NCBI GenBank assembly: GCA_037157565.1
Contig: JAZHRO010000073.1
Coordinates: forward strand, 92,482,001-92,546,000
DNA length: 64,000 bases
DNA from: Thalassia testudinum
Taxonomy: Eukaryota; Streptophyta; Magnoliopsida; Alismatales; Hydrocharitaceae
Reading direction: 5' to 3'
Shown piece after piece: positions 11,808 to 23,050 of this stretch. Position 1 is the first letter of the stretch, and each line of letters opens with the position of its first letter. The notes beneath the pieces were generated by a model that made no database searches, was not told where the DNA came from, and saw nothing but the letters and a program-made list of their open reading frames with translations. Made by a program: the position numbers and the translations under genes.

Positions 11808-12997
11808 TCAAATAAGCTGAGGTTTGGCATCCTTTTTGGCCAAGAGATGTCTCAAGGCTGAGTGGTTGGTATATATGATGGCATGAGACCCTAAGAGATA
11901 AGCTCTGAATTTCTCCAAAGCAAATACTACAGCTAGTAATTCCTTCTCAGTAACAGTGTAATTCCTTTGGGCCTCGTCCAATGTTTCACTAGCGTAGTAG
12001 ATGACAAAGGGCTTCCTATCAATCTTCTGACCTAAAGCAGCCCCGACAGTGTAATCAGAAGCATCAGTCATGATCTCAAATGGGGCTATCCAAACCAATG
12101 GTTGCAACACTGGAGCACAAGTGACTGCCATTTTAAGAAAATCAAGTGCCATACGGCATGATTCGTCGAAATCAAATGGTGTTTCTTTGGCAAGAAGATT
12201 GCTCAAAGGACAAGCAACCTTCGAAAAGTCCTTGATGAATCTCCTGTAGAATCCCACATGACCAAGAAATGATCGAATTTGTTTGATAGATGTGGGAGGA
12301 GGAAGTTCAGCAATAGCATCAACCTTAGCTTTGTCCACTTTGATTCCCCGTTCAGATATTACATGACCCAAGATGATGCCTTGTTGTGTCATGAAATGAC
12401 TCTTTTCTTAGCTAAGGACTAGTCTTGTTTTGATGCATCATTTAAGAATCATTTCAAGATTAGCTAGACAAGAGTCAAACGATTCTCCAAAAATAAAGAA
12501 ATCATCCATGAAGACTTACATAAACTCTCCCACCATGTCAAAGAATATGGCCAGCATACACCTTTGAAAAGTAGCAGGTGCATTGCATAAGCCGAATGGC
12601 ATTCTACGGAAAGCAAAGGTTCTGTAGGGACAGGTGAAAGTTATTTTTTCCTGATCCTCAGGATGGATAGGGACTTGGTTGTATCTCGAGTAACTGTCAA
12701 GGAAACAGAAGTACTTATGCCCAGCTAATCTTTCCAAGATTTGATCAATGAAGGGCAAAGGAAAATGATCCTTTTTCGTGGCTGTGTTAAGCTTCCTATA
12801 ATCAATACAAACTCTCCAAGAGGAAGCTGAACGAGTTGTGACAGATTCTCCTTTCTCGTTAGTCACAACAATAATCCCGACTTTCTTAGGAACAATTTGC
12901 ATGGGACTTACCCAAGGACTATCAGAGATCGGATAAATGATTCTTGCATCGAGCTACTTGATAATCTCCTTCTTGACCTCTTCTCACATATTAGGGT
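11808..12997 (-). pseudogene. Reverse transcriptase and RNase H of element B pol (broken)
   Basis: RT runs from 12902 ([60 protein letters not shown]) to a stop near 12520, where the FMDD-type active site lies around a broken codon run. RT thumb and RNase H follow from 12392 (GILHV-type [62 protein letters not shown]). Several stops and frameshifts mean no polyprotein can be made. Domain order RT-RNase H-integrase is that of Ty3/gypsy. Confidence 0.92.
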
Positions 12998-14898
12998 TTA
13001 ATCTCCTTTGCATCTAGCAAGAAGGGCGGGATCCATCTTCCAAAAAATTATGTGATTGCAATAAGATGGCTCAATCCCCCTAAGGTCATGAATGGTCCAA
13101 CCAATTGCCTCCTTGTGTTTCTTAAGGACCTTAATCAGTTTAATCTCCTTCTCCTTTGTTAATTTAGCACTGATAATCATAGGAAGTGTCTTATGTGGTC
13201 CTAAAAACTGATTTTTCAGATTCTGAGGCAATGGTTTCAGTTCAAGCTGGGGCGGGTTGATGATTGAAGGTAAGGAAGATGCTGGTGAAGACACATCAAG
13301 AGGAAGAGGTTGAGAGTGAACAAAATCAATAACCTCTTCAGAAGGTGGTAGGTTTGCCATAGAGGGTTGCGGGTCCAATTAAACATCAGAGGAGGAACTT
13401 TCAAATGTAGAAGCCGCCATACAAGTTTCAATATTCACGTTATCGTCCTCAAGTTCCTCAATAAATCAACAATCCTGGAATTTGTTAATCACCTTAAAAA
13501 TATCCAATTTCATTCTTTGATCCCCAAAGGCGATTTCCGTGCTACCGCTCTCACAATTAATGTTTTTCTTGGAGGTAACCAGGAATGGACGCCCTAGAAT
13601 GATGGGCGTGTTCCTCAGATTTTTAGGTACATCCATGTCAAGGACAAGGAAATCTATAGGAAAATAGAAATCCTTAACCTTAATGATAACATCTTCAATA
13701 ACGCCTCGTGGATTTGTGGCCGAACGGTCCGCTAACTGCAGTGTTACTGAAGTCGGCTGAAGTTCACCTAATCCAAACTTCTAGTAAAGAGAAGTCAAAA
13801 TTAGGTTAATGGATACACCCAGATCTAGTAGTGATCTATCAAAGGTGTAATCTCCGATGACACAAGAAATCAGAGGAGCACCTGGATCTCTCTTTTTCTG
13901 AGGGAGGTGGTGTAGGATAACAGAACTAGCCTGTTCAGAGAGTACCACCTTCCTCGGAATAGATTCTCTTGACTTACGCTTCTGTGTCCATAAATCCTTT
14001 AAAAATTTTGCGTAAGCCAACATATGCTTGGTAGCATTGAGGAGTGGGATATTGATCTCGACATTCTTGAAAATATTCAGAAGCTCCTCATTACTATCAA
14101 CAGACTTCTTCTTCCTTGATCTAATCAAGGCCTCAGGAAAAGGAACATGAGTCAGATCTTCGAAATCAGGTTCCTGAGCCTTGATTTCTTCTCCAGAGTT
14201 CTCCATTCTCTCCTCAGGATCTTCAGGATTCGATAAATCAGAACATTGTGGTTGTGGATCTTGAGTTTGTTTACCTCTCCTCAAGGTAATAGAATTAGCA
14301 GATGCATACGGGTTTGGGTCTTAGGGAGGGTTAGGAAAGATTGGAGGGGCTTCATTAGCCAAGAACTATTGATTTGAGGAAGAAGAAGAAGAGGAAGGAC
14401 CCTACTCAACCACCTGAGCATGTGCGTGTGGGTCCTTCTGATTCCCTTACCCATGGCCTTGATTGCCTGGATTCTGGATATTACGCGGGTTGGGTATGGG
14501 TTGAGATGGTAGAGATCTGGGTTGCCAAGAATTGGCAATGAACCTATTTTGCAAGTTGTCCAGCGAGATTTTCATTTGTTGCATGAGCTGGAGCATAGAT
14601 CCTTGCATCTCTACCATTTGTCAGTTCAAATCAGCCTACCCTACGGGTTGACGGGCATTCCAAGCTGGCTGATTGACCTGATTCGGGGGTAGCTGAATGT
14701 AAACGTGACCGTGACCCATTGGTCGTTGCGGAGCATAGTTGCTAGGTAGGAATTGGGTCTGCTGCCTTAGGTTTTTTAAGAAGAAGTTAGGGCGGTTCCT
14801 CCAACCCGAATTGTAAGCATTAGAGTATGGGTTGGACCTAACATTCTCCTGTACAGCATAGACATCCTCATAGGGTGAGGATGAAGAGAAAGAAAGGG
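12998..14898 (-). pseudogene. Protease, linker and C-terminal gag of element B (broken)
   Basis: On the minus strand the stretch 14284-13781 carries [58 protein letters not shown] and the protease site LLDLGVSINLI, where Athila has DLGASINL (A to V). Protease continues at about 13770-13500 (LQLADRS, VKDFYFPIDFLVLDMDVP in broken frame). The RT-proximal linker follows at 13378-12998. C-terminal gag lies upstream to 14898, where solo LTR I interrupts it. Confidence 0.88.
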
Positions 14899-15139
14899 AG
14901 GGATGATAAACGCCAGTTTATCATCATTTTTATGCATTAAAACAAACCTAGCTCTTAGGATTTTGCTCAGCAAATGGGTTTTTGGGCTGCATTTAGGCAT
15001 CAATTAGGTTAGGCATGCACTGCACCTTTTATTGTCTTTTTAATGTGTTTTTGTGAGTGTTAGGGATATACAGATTGTCAGAACTCCAAAACCGTAGCAC
15101 TTAGGAAGGCAACTGGTGAAGAAGAAGCTCAGACTAACT

Positions 15140-15720
15140 GGAACTCAGCTTGATCCAGCTCACCATAGCTGGATTCCAACTCACTTCAACTAGGGTTAGC
15201 TCATCTTAGCTCCATTCAGCTCACTTGAGCTGAATAGCAGCTCAAGAGAGCTCATCTTAGCTCACCTTAGCTTAGGTCAGCTCAGATCCAGCTCAACTTA
15301 GCTGAGTCTAGCTCATCTCAGCTCCCATTAGTCCACAGGGAGCTCTAGCTAGCTCAGCTGAGTTGATTGGAGTTCACCCCGGCTCAGGTCCAGCTACATC
15401 CAGCTCCACTCAACTCCTGCCAGCTGAAGATGACTTCATTCCTGCTTAGGAAGCTCAAGTCCATCTCCCGAGGACTTAGCATAGCTCAACTTAGTTGACC
15501 TAAGCTACCTTAGCTGCCTCACCCAGCTTGATCCTCCCCGGGAGCATTAGACCCAACTCACCTTAGCTCCTTTCAGCAGAAGCCAACTTGCTTTAGCTTG
15601 GCTTAGTAGCTAGCAAAGAACTAACAAGCCAAGCCAACTAAGGTAGCTCCTTGCAGCTCTCTTCAGCAGCCACTGGCTCTAGTGCAGCTCAAGATGACTA
15701 CCTCCAGCTCTTCTCCCTAA
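15140..15720. repeat. AGCTCA-rich degenerate tandem tract in solo LTR I
   Basis: Dozens of AGCT cores spaced 5-12 bases apart (TTAGCTCA, CAGCTCA, CTAGCTCA). The tract lies upstream of the TATA box, in the U3 part of the LTR. Confidence 0.85.
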
Positions 15721-16080
15721 ATACCCTAGCTCCAAATGCCTCCAACTCTACTCCCTACTAACTAAGCTAGCTAAGCTACTTAACTTAGCTAGTCCACCTC
15801 CATGGCACCAAAACCTACTACCCTACTACCTAAGCTCCAGCAAAAAGACCACCTACTCCTACTTTATTTTGGTGCCAACTATCCCTTCCATCACCACCCT
15901 ACATCCACCATCAAAACCCATCTCCACCCTCCATTTCTTCCCTCCAAAATTGCCTTCTAGAAGGAATTTTTAGAGGGAAAACCAAGGCACCTTTTCATTT
16001 CCCTCCCATTTTTCCCTCCAAAAATATCCAAGCACCCCTTCATTTCCCTCCAAAAAAAACCATAACCACCCCTTCCCATC

Positions 16081-16091
16081 CTATAAATACC
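16081..16091 (+). promoter_or_regulatory. TATA box of solo LTR I
   Basis: CTATAAATACC in a pyrimidine-rich setting. Transcription would start about 30 bases downstream. It marks the U3/R boundary of this LTR. Confidence 0.6.
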
Positions 16092-16975
16092 CTACCCTAC
16101 CACCACATAATTCCCATCCTCCATTAGTGTATTTTTCTACTTATAACCACCTACACCTATGGCCAAGAAGAAGGAGTAGAGAGGAAGATTAAAGGGGCAC
16201 ATCACTAGCCCCTTTGGTGCCTTCTTCTCCCCACTCTCTTCAACTTGGGCGACGCCAAGGAGGAGGACTTTTCTACTTCAAGGAGGATGGCCAGGAAAAG
16301 GAGGACCTAGGGTGCACGTCCACCCTTGGAGAAAAGCTTAGAGTACACCCCCTTAGGGCTTGCTTTGGAGGACATCACCTTGGCGGAGCGTAGCAAGGAA
16401 GGAGTTGGAGGACTCTTTTCAAGCTCGGGAGCTACCAAGCTTGGAGCAAGAAGCCCTCTTCTTCACCATCTATCTAGAGGATTTGTGTTTTCTTTTATTT
16501 ATTGCAATTTTCTAGTAGTAGAAGCATTCATCTACTAGGCTTTTCTATAAAACACTTTCTTACTAATCTAGTTGCCTTCTTTGCAATTTCTTTAGTTGCA
16601 TTTTTAATTCCTTTGTTTTTAACATTCTTCACTCCCTCTCCCTAATTATTCTAGGCCTCCACTTGCCTAGAGTGAGCTTAGGGAGAGGCTCTACTTGCCA
16701 CTTTAGAAGTAGTGTATTGAGTTTAGTGTAAGTCACTTTCTCGACAACAATTTCGCATGTTGCCTTAATTTCAAAAACATAAAAATGATATATTGAAAAA
16801 TACCAAAAATAAAGTTGAGATCTATTTTGTAAGCAAGAGAATTAATTTTGCAAACATATTGCCTCCTTGGACGACCCTAGATACCCCACTATCTAGGTTT
16901 ATAAATTTAAGACTTGATCGATTTTGCGCGTTACAACAACGTATTTTACAATCGGGTAAAATCCGTATCAAGGGA

Positions 16976-18094
16976 TCAGAGAAACTGGGATCAAAGGCCC
17001 CAGTTTGGAACCCATGGGGTTCAGAATAATGTTGACTCTCAGGTTGAGCCGCATCAAGTTGATTCAGGAACTCCCGTCCAGAAGGAGCTCGCGATGAATG
17101 GAATCCTAAATTCTTAGATTGAGTGGATCGAGAGTTGTTCATTGAGCTTCCAGCCATCCACTCCTCGATTTTCTTGGCAACCAAGTCCACCTTATCAAGT
17201 TTATTACAAATCAATTCCATATCGAATGAATGAGAGTCGTGTACTTCGTTAACATTCGATCTGGGCTACTGGGACTGGTTAAAAGTACCATGGATTGATC
17301 AAATTCTCACTCATCTCCTAAAACAAATCGTGCATTCTATCTGTGTCTTTGTTGAGGAAATTGCCTCTACAACAAGCATCCACATTATTTTTGAGTTGCT
17401 CAGTCAACCTATGGTAGAAGATTTGCACGAGTTGCCATTTCAGCATCTCGTGATGTGGACACCTCCACAATAGGTCCTAGAATCGCTCCCAAGCAACATG
17501 AAACTGCTCCCCTGGCTGCTGGGTGAAGGTAGTAATTGCCCATCTCAAAGCATTGGTACATTAGACAAGGAAGAATTTCTTCAGGAAGGACGATTTCAAC
17601 TCATTCCAATTTGCAATTGGTCTTTCTATAGTCCTGTACCAATGAGCGGCTTTATCCCTAAGAGAGTGGGGGAAGAGCCTCATGATCATTTGCTCCTCAT
17701 TCACGTTTCGTGCCTTGGTAGTCTGGACCAAAGTGGTCAAGTCCTCCAAGTGATGAAACGGGTCTTCAGAGCCAAGCCCATGGAAATGTTTGATTAGGCT
17801 TAACACCTGGGGCTTGATTTCTACATCTCCGGTAGGAATCTGGATGCCGAGATGTTCCCCATAATTTCAAGGGTCATAAAAATCCTTCAAGGGTTGAGCA
17901 CCCTGCATTCTCTGGAACCATTCTTGCATTCGTTGCATTTGTTCCAACTGCCTTTGAAATAACTCCTGTGGATCATGAGGCAGAGGGGGCTGTTGATCAG
18001 CCATAAGATCAATTTGGCCAAAATCCAATCTACGCCTCCTGGAATACTCTAATGGTCCTTCCAATCGGGGATTCAATGACCTTCTTCCCAACAT
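16976..18094 (-). pseudogene. N-terminal gag of element B
   Basis: Starts at 18094 with MLGRRSLNPRLEGPLEYSRR. It runs through LEQMQRMQEWFQRMQGAQPLKDFYD, then after a break SEDPFHHLEDLTTLVQTTKARNVNEEQM..LFPHSLRDKAAHWY (17806-17561), then MELICNKLDKVDLVAKKIEEWM (from 17220) up to solo LTR I. It is nearly the same protein as gag of A. Stops and frameshifts occur near 17870, 17550 and 17280. The N-terminal M-x-GRRS is shared by gag of A, B, H and J. Confidence 0.9.
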
Positions 18095-19296
18095 AAACTA
18101 GGAAAGACTAGGGATAAGAACCCTGCTGCACAACAAAACAAGCCTATCCTTAAGTGGGGTAGCCTAAGGATCTACAGACTCTGAAAACCCACCTTAAGGT
18201 TATAAATGATTTACTATACTTATGCCTGCTTAATCCAACCAGTTAGGAGGGACTGGGGAGAAGGTTCCTCCTTTGGCTTGCGCCTCCGGTTCTTAGTGTA
18301 CCCCCCAGCCGCAGTCGTTTGATGCTACTCCCCTAGCTAGACATTAGATTGATCAGTGCAAGCAAGTTAATCGTAAACAATCTCAGCCTAGACACCGAAG
18401 AGGGAATTAGTCCTTAAGGCCAATGTCTACTTGATTTTATTTAGGCCTGGGATTGTAGTGCTTATGGAATGTGGTGGACCCTTATGATGGGTTGTACCCT
18501 AAATGATCAATTGAGTATGTGTAAGTGCATGCACAACCAGGGTTTTCAAGCAAGATTATTTGGGATGAGTAGATTTTAGGGTTCAAATCTTGCTTAAGTA
18601 GCTTTTAGGGTTTAGAATTAGGTTTAATTCAATCAAGTTTGAGGCAAACCAGGTTTTCAAGCACGGGTGAAGATCGCTTTCCTTTTAAAATCAGAAATAA
18701 AGTGGAGTGCTTGGTATGAACCTAGATTGAAAACCCCAAGAGGAAGCTACTTGGTGAGTTGATTTTAGGTTGAGTGGTGCGACCCAAACAACTCAAACAA
18801 TTGGCCACAATTGCACCACTGAGTTAGGCACACAAAGTGATTAACCCAGACTAATTTCTACTCTTTTATGTGTTGATTTATGTGTACCAGTTCCACAGAT
18901 CAGAATCCAGTTGATTAGAAGAAAATCAATTAAGTTATGTGCCTTGAATGTGGGTGTATGTTGTGTGTATGTTTGATTTATCCCACAAAAGTATCTTTTT
19001 ATTTTCTTTATATGTGAGGGTGAAATGACTGTGGGTGGAAATCCAAGAAACCAAACTAATCCTAGGTTTTATACAAACACCTAGGTTAATTAGAGTTTGA
19101 ATTAATGTGATGAAATGAAATCTATGGAGGGGGAAGAATGGGGAGCACTTACAATCGTCTTCAACTGCACTTTACTCAGATCTATCACTTGACGATTCCT
19201 TGATAGAGGTATTTGCAAAAGAATAGACAAGAGATAAAGCAAGTTAGAAAATAGTAAAGTGTGCAAAATGCGAAAAGATGATCGAAAAATCGTTGC
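18095..19296 (-). other. 5' leader of element B, no gene seen
   Basis: About 1.2 kb between PBS and gag, similar to the leader of A at 6760-7981. It contains only short chance frames. Confidence 0.7.
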
Positions 19297-19314
19297 CTCC
19301 CGGCAACGGTGCCA
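19297..19314 (-). promoter_or_regulatory. Degenerate tRNA-Asp primer-binding site of element B
   Basis: The minus strand reads TGGCACCGTTGCCGGGAG, with one substitution and one lost G compared with the tRNA-Asp complement. It lies three bases from the LTR start at 19318. Confidence 0.8.
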
Positions 19315-20264
19315 AAATGCTGAAGGCGAAAAACTACGCGTTCGAAGTTGGATTCGAAAACCCATCGTTGTAGTTCATGTTGCGAAGAAATCCATTCAAC
19401 AGATAAAATTTATACCAAAAAATCCATAAAGAAATTCTGGGTCGAACACAGGGAAGCTACGTCGATCTCAAAATCCATAGTTATATTTTTTTTGTATTTT
19501 TGTTTAAAGGGTGAAATAATCACAATGGAAGTAATGAAAACAATAAGAGAGAGAGAGAGAAAGAACAATCACTTGGTATTCAAATAATGTTTTACAACTA
19601 GGAAAGCAGGAAATGATTACACTAGAAAGCAGGAAATTATTACAACTAGAAAGTAGGAAATTCTACTCTAGAAAGCGATAAAAGAAAGGAGAGAGAAATT
19701 ATCCTCCTCAACGAATGGTTGGAGGACGAGCCAGATGGAGGCGATGCCTGGAAGACGGAGGAGAGGCGGGAAGGAGGACGAAGTTGGAAGAACGGGAATG
19801 AGGCAGCACGTTGTCATCGTTGCGAGATCCACTTCCGAAACGGGGGTGAAAACTTGGTTTTAGCTCTTGAGGAGCATCCTGGGTGTAGGACAAGCTTCTC
19901 TTAAGCTTTGGAGAGGGAGAGAGGAGAAGGAAGGGATGAGAAATTCGTAGGGTAGGGGTCTCCTTCTATAGTTGCAAGGAGTAGGGGCATTTTCAACATT
20001 TCAACATCAAAAACATTTAGGAACTTTAATGATGGATTTATTCGTCACTAAATTCCTGAATGTGGCTGAAGAGCACGCGCCGTGCACGCCCACTTTCCTT
20101 TGATTGCCTCAAATGCATGCGCATGTTCGGGCACGATTAGGCATCCGATCTCAAGATCGGACGGCTTAAAATGTTCCTTGCCAACGCCACGTGTCCGCGT
20201 GTGATCGTGCGTTCGGAGAGGCATAAGAGGCGTGCGATCACGCGTGGGTGTTGGACGTGTTGAG

Positions 20265-21939
20265 TGACCGAGTCGATCTTTCGCTTTTAAGTCGTTTGTA
20301 GTTTAATGTGGTGGAAAAATCGACTAATCAATTTTTAACAAGAAATAACCACTCGCAGAGGAGCGGGTCGTTTCCACAGGGAGACAATAACGTATTAAAA
20401 TTCGCGCCACTTAAAAATGTTTGTTCGGAGTCAATTTGGACAAGAACCAAGCCAAGATTGCCTTTAGATTAAGGTTTAAGCAAGAAATAATGCTGAAATG
20501 GCAATTATGAGAAACTACAGGATATTTTCCGCAATGCAGAGTGAATAGAATATGAATAAAATCTGGCAATGGCAGAAAATGTAAATTTTAATCAACGTTT
20601 TACTGTAGCAAAACAGGGGAATTGTTCCCCGTTGTCTTGCGCGACGAGGAGCCGATGGTCGGGCACGGGAAGCTCGGAGGAGGTCCCTTGGATCAAGGGC
20701 TTCGAATCGGTGGTGGCGGCGAGTCGCGCGGCGGTCGGAGGTGGCCGGACGAGCTCCGGCGGAGGTGCTGCAGGGGTGGCTGCTGCGGCTGGCGTGTGCG
20801 GTGAAGTGAGCGGTGGTCGGTTGGGCGGTCTGCAGATGGCTGTGCGTGGGCGCGCGGAGGGTCTGCTGAGGGCGCTGGCGCGCGGAGGCGTGGCTGCGGT
20901 GGTCTGCAGGCGCGGGGAAGAGGGCGTGTGTAGTGAGGCGTGTGCGGGACTGCTGGCGAGATGGCGTAGGGGGGTGGTTCTGCAGGTGCTGTTGCAGATG
21001 GTGGGGCGCGCACTGCAGTCGGTGCGGGAAGGTGCTGTGGGTGGACTTCAGACGGGTGCGCCGGTGGTTGCACATGGAGATGGCGAAGGCTGCAGGCGCA
21101 GGGAAGGTGGCGTGAGCGGCCGTGAGGGCTGGAGGTTGTGCACGCCTTGCATGCGGTTGGAGATGAGCGGGCTGCTGCGGCGTGGGTGGTGGAAGTGAAG
21201 TGAGAGGACGGAGATTGCTGCTGGAGTGGGGGTGGACTTCAGACGTCCGGGAAATTTCCCGGACGTCTTAAGTGACTGAAAGGGTGATTTCACAGTGGCT
21301 CGGCGGTGGTGGTTGGTGACGACGGCGAGGGAGATGCACGCTGATGTGCTCACGGTAATGCGGGCGAGCTCCGGATGGCGGTGTGGCCTGTCACACCACA
21401 CGCCCACGGTGGTGGAGACTCGCCGCCACGGTAGAGGCCGGCAGTGTGGAGTGGAAGAGAGTGGTTCTCTCTGCACAGTGGTGGGTCGGTGGCGGAGGCC
21501 TTCTGAGCTCGGCTGCCTCCGTGCTCCTTTTGTAGTGTCTTGAACAATTTTGAAATCAGCCGCCGACCAGATCCACCACATCCGCTCCCCCTTGAATGGC
21601 TTCATCACTGCAGCAGCCGGGCGTTGGAGCGGCAGCCAGTCGTTCTGAAAGAAGACGAATAAAGAAAATATTATTAAAATATTAGGGTTATTTATGTATA
21701 GACCCTCAACTTCTATGTTAATAAAAACAATATACCTAATTGGTTATCTAATTAGATGAATGCTATTCTAAGCTAATTCTAAATGCACTTAAGATATGAA
21801 TGCAATGTATGGATTATGTAATTAGATTAAAACTATGAATTAATCTATTTACATCCTAATTTATACTAAATAAATGTTAGAATTAACCTAATGTGTAGGC
21901 ACTTAAATACTTAAATATCCCACAACTATGGGCTAATCA
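20265..21939 (-). repeat. 3' LTR of element C
   Basis: 1675 bases; on minus it starts TGATTAGCCCATAGTTGTGG and ends GACTCGGTCA. It has AT-rich ends and a very GC-rich core (about 20640-21540). A perfect 28-base palindrome lies at 21241-21268 (arm AGACGTCCGGGAAA). The TATA-like sequence CTATACATAAATAACC (minus) is near 21685-21700. A plus-frame ORF at 20569-21198 is antisense to transcription, and a minus ORF at 21608-21048 (186 codons) is LTR sequence present in both LTRs. Confidence 0.9.
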
Positions 21940-21978
21940 AATACCCCCATGCCTAGTTTTTGCTAGTCCCTAGCAAAA
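21940..21978 (-). promoter_or_regulatory. PPT and PPT-proximal hairpin of element C
   Basis: On the minus strand TTTGCTAGGGACTAGCAAA (a hairpin with GGGA/GGA loop) is followed at once by AACTAGGCATGGGGGTATT and the LTR start. The same module stands before the 3' LTRs of D and J, with a weaker form in B. Confidence 0.8.
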
Positions 21979-23050
21979 TTAAGCGAAACCTAGCACTCTA
22001 AGTAGACTAGTCAACTCACTTAGTCTTCCTTCAGAAGCATATTAAGTTCAGGTTCTAAACCCAAGGTTCCTAAGCAGTTGCTAAGTTACAGACTAGGTCG
22101 GCTAAAGACGAGTTGCAAGCACAAGTTTCCTTGATTTCTGACTCTACCCTAAAGTTTATTGATCCCTGAGATTAAAGCATCCGTGCTTTTGCATTGGTCC
22201 GAGTTATTTGAGTTAAAGGGATTTTTTTTTTTTTTTAATATATATACCTTTTTTTTTTTTTTTTTTTTATTCTTCTAAGTCTAACCTCAGATCAGCTATC
22301 AACACGGTATGTGTCGGATTCATTGTCCCCATTACCATACCTCGAAGGGTGCCTGGCTTTCGATGCTTCGAGATAGCACCGCCCATAACGACCCCAAGAA
22401 CTCCTGGCAATCGACACTTCGAGATAGTATCGCCCATGGATTTCTTAAGCGAATTCAGGCCTATGGCAATCGGCACTTCGAGATAGGGCCGCCCATGGTA
22501 CCTGAACCGCGCAATGCGCTTACATGCCCCCAGTAGGATGGATATCCTAAGAGACAAGCGCTGAGGAGGTAATATGTTATCATCGCATCCTCAAGGTGAG
22601 TATATACTCGACCTCTCCTGCGGCGGGAACTCTTCCAATCAAAATGTGTTTTCAAGCCTCTCTTAAGCCAAAACTAAGAGAACCAAATCTCTTTTCAGAA
22701 ATTAAGTTAATTACCAGACCAAGTGTGAAAAATTTGGATGCTTGGGTTACAAGGACCCGTAAACCAAAAGGTAGAATAAGACTCCAGGTACTACCCCACC
22801 TTTTAACTCAAACCCTAGCTTCCCTTCCTCAACCTCTTGAAGAATGGTCCGCAACTTAACTCCTACTTAAGTTTTTAAGTCCACAGAGGACCCTAAAGGT
22901 CTAAAGCTAGTAGCTTATTTAGCTTCTAAAGTTTGACCCTAGAATTAATTTAGTCTACGCTAGAGTTCTGATTTGCTTAAGAATGCAGGACTTAGCCAGT
23001 TAAGCTCAAAACTTTTTTTTTTTTTATATGTACAAATGTATGCAATTATG
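21979..23050 (-). other. 3' region of element C with three-unit stem-loop array
   Basis: No protein gene seen. On minus, the region after the ORF has GAGTTCCCGCCGCAGGAGAG (near 22612-22632). Three tandem units of about 50-60 bases follow, at about 22441-22500, 22391-22440 and 22350-22390. Each contains CTATCTCGAAG (or a close form) inside a GGCG...CGCC or GGCGAT...ATTGCC stem. The array ends in a GTGTTGATAGCTGATCTGAG stretch. Poly(T)/poly(A) runs lie near 22223-22268. Confidence 0.75.

Larger units (their letters stand above)
14904..16970 (+). mobile_element. Solo LTR I with target duplication AGGGA
   Basis: Starts TGATAAACGCCAGTTTATCA (an inverted repeat) and ends ATCCGTATCA, flanked by AGGGA at 14899-14903 and 16971-16975. 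B's gag reads on directly across it. It is 2067 bases. A TATA box (CTATAAATACC) at about 16081-16091 sets plus orientation. About 15140-15720 is a long degenerate tract rich in AGCTCA. No PBS, PPT or coding domain is present, so it is a solo LTR left by LTR-LTR recombination. The family is not one of the others in the window; a Tat- or Athila-like gypsy origin is only a guess. Confidence 0.88.

Noticed and set aside
20569..21198. 209-codon frame, repeated at 26627-27256, Gly/Ala/Arg-rich
   Set aside because: Lies antisense to transcription in both LTRs of C. The repeat is simply the LTR pair, and the composition reflects the GC-rich island.
22300..22510. CRISPR-like short spaced repeats
   Set aside because: Only three units, imperfect, inside a retrotransposon of a plant genome; better explained as RNA stem-loops.
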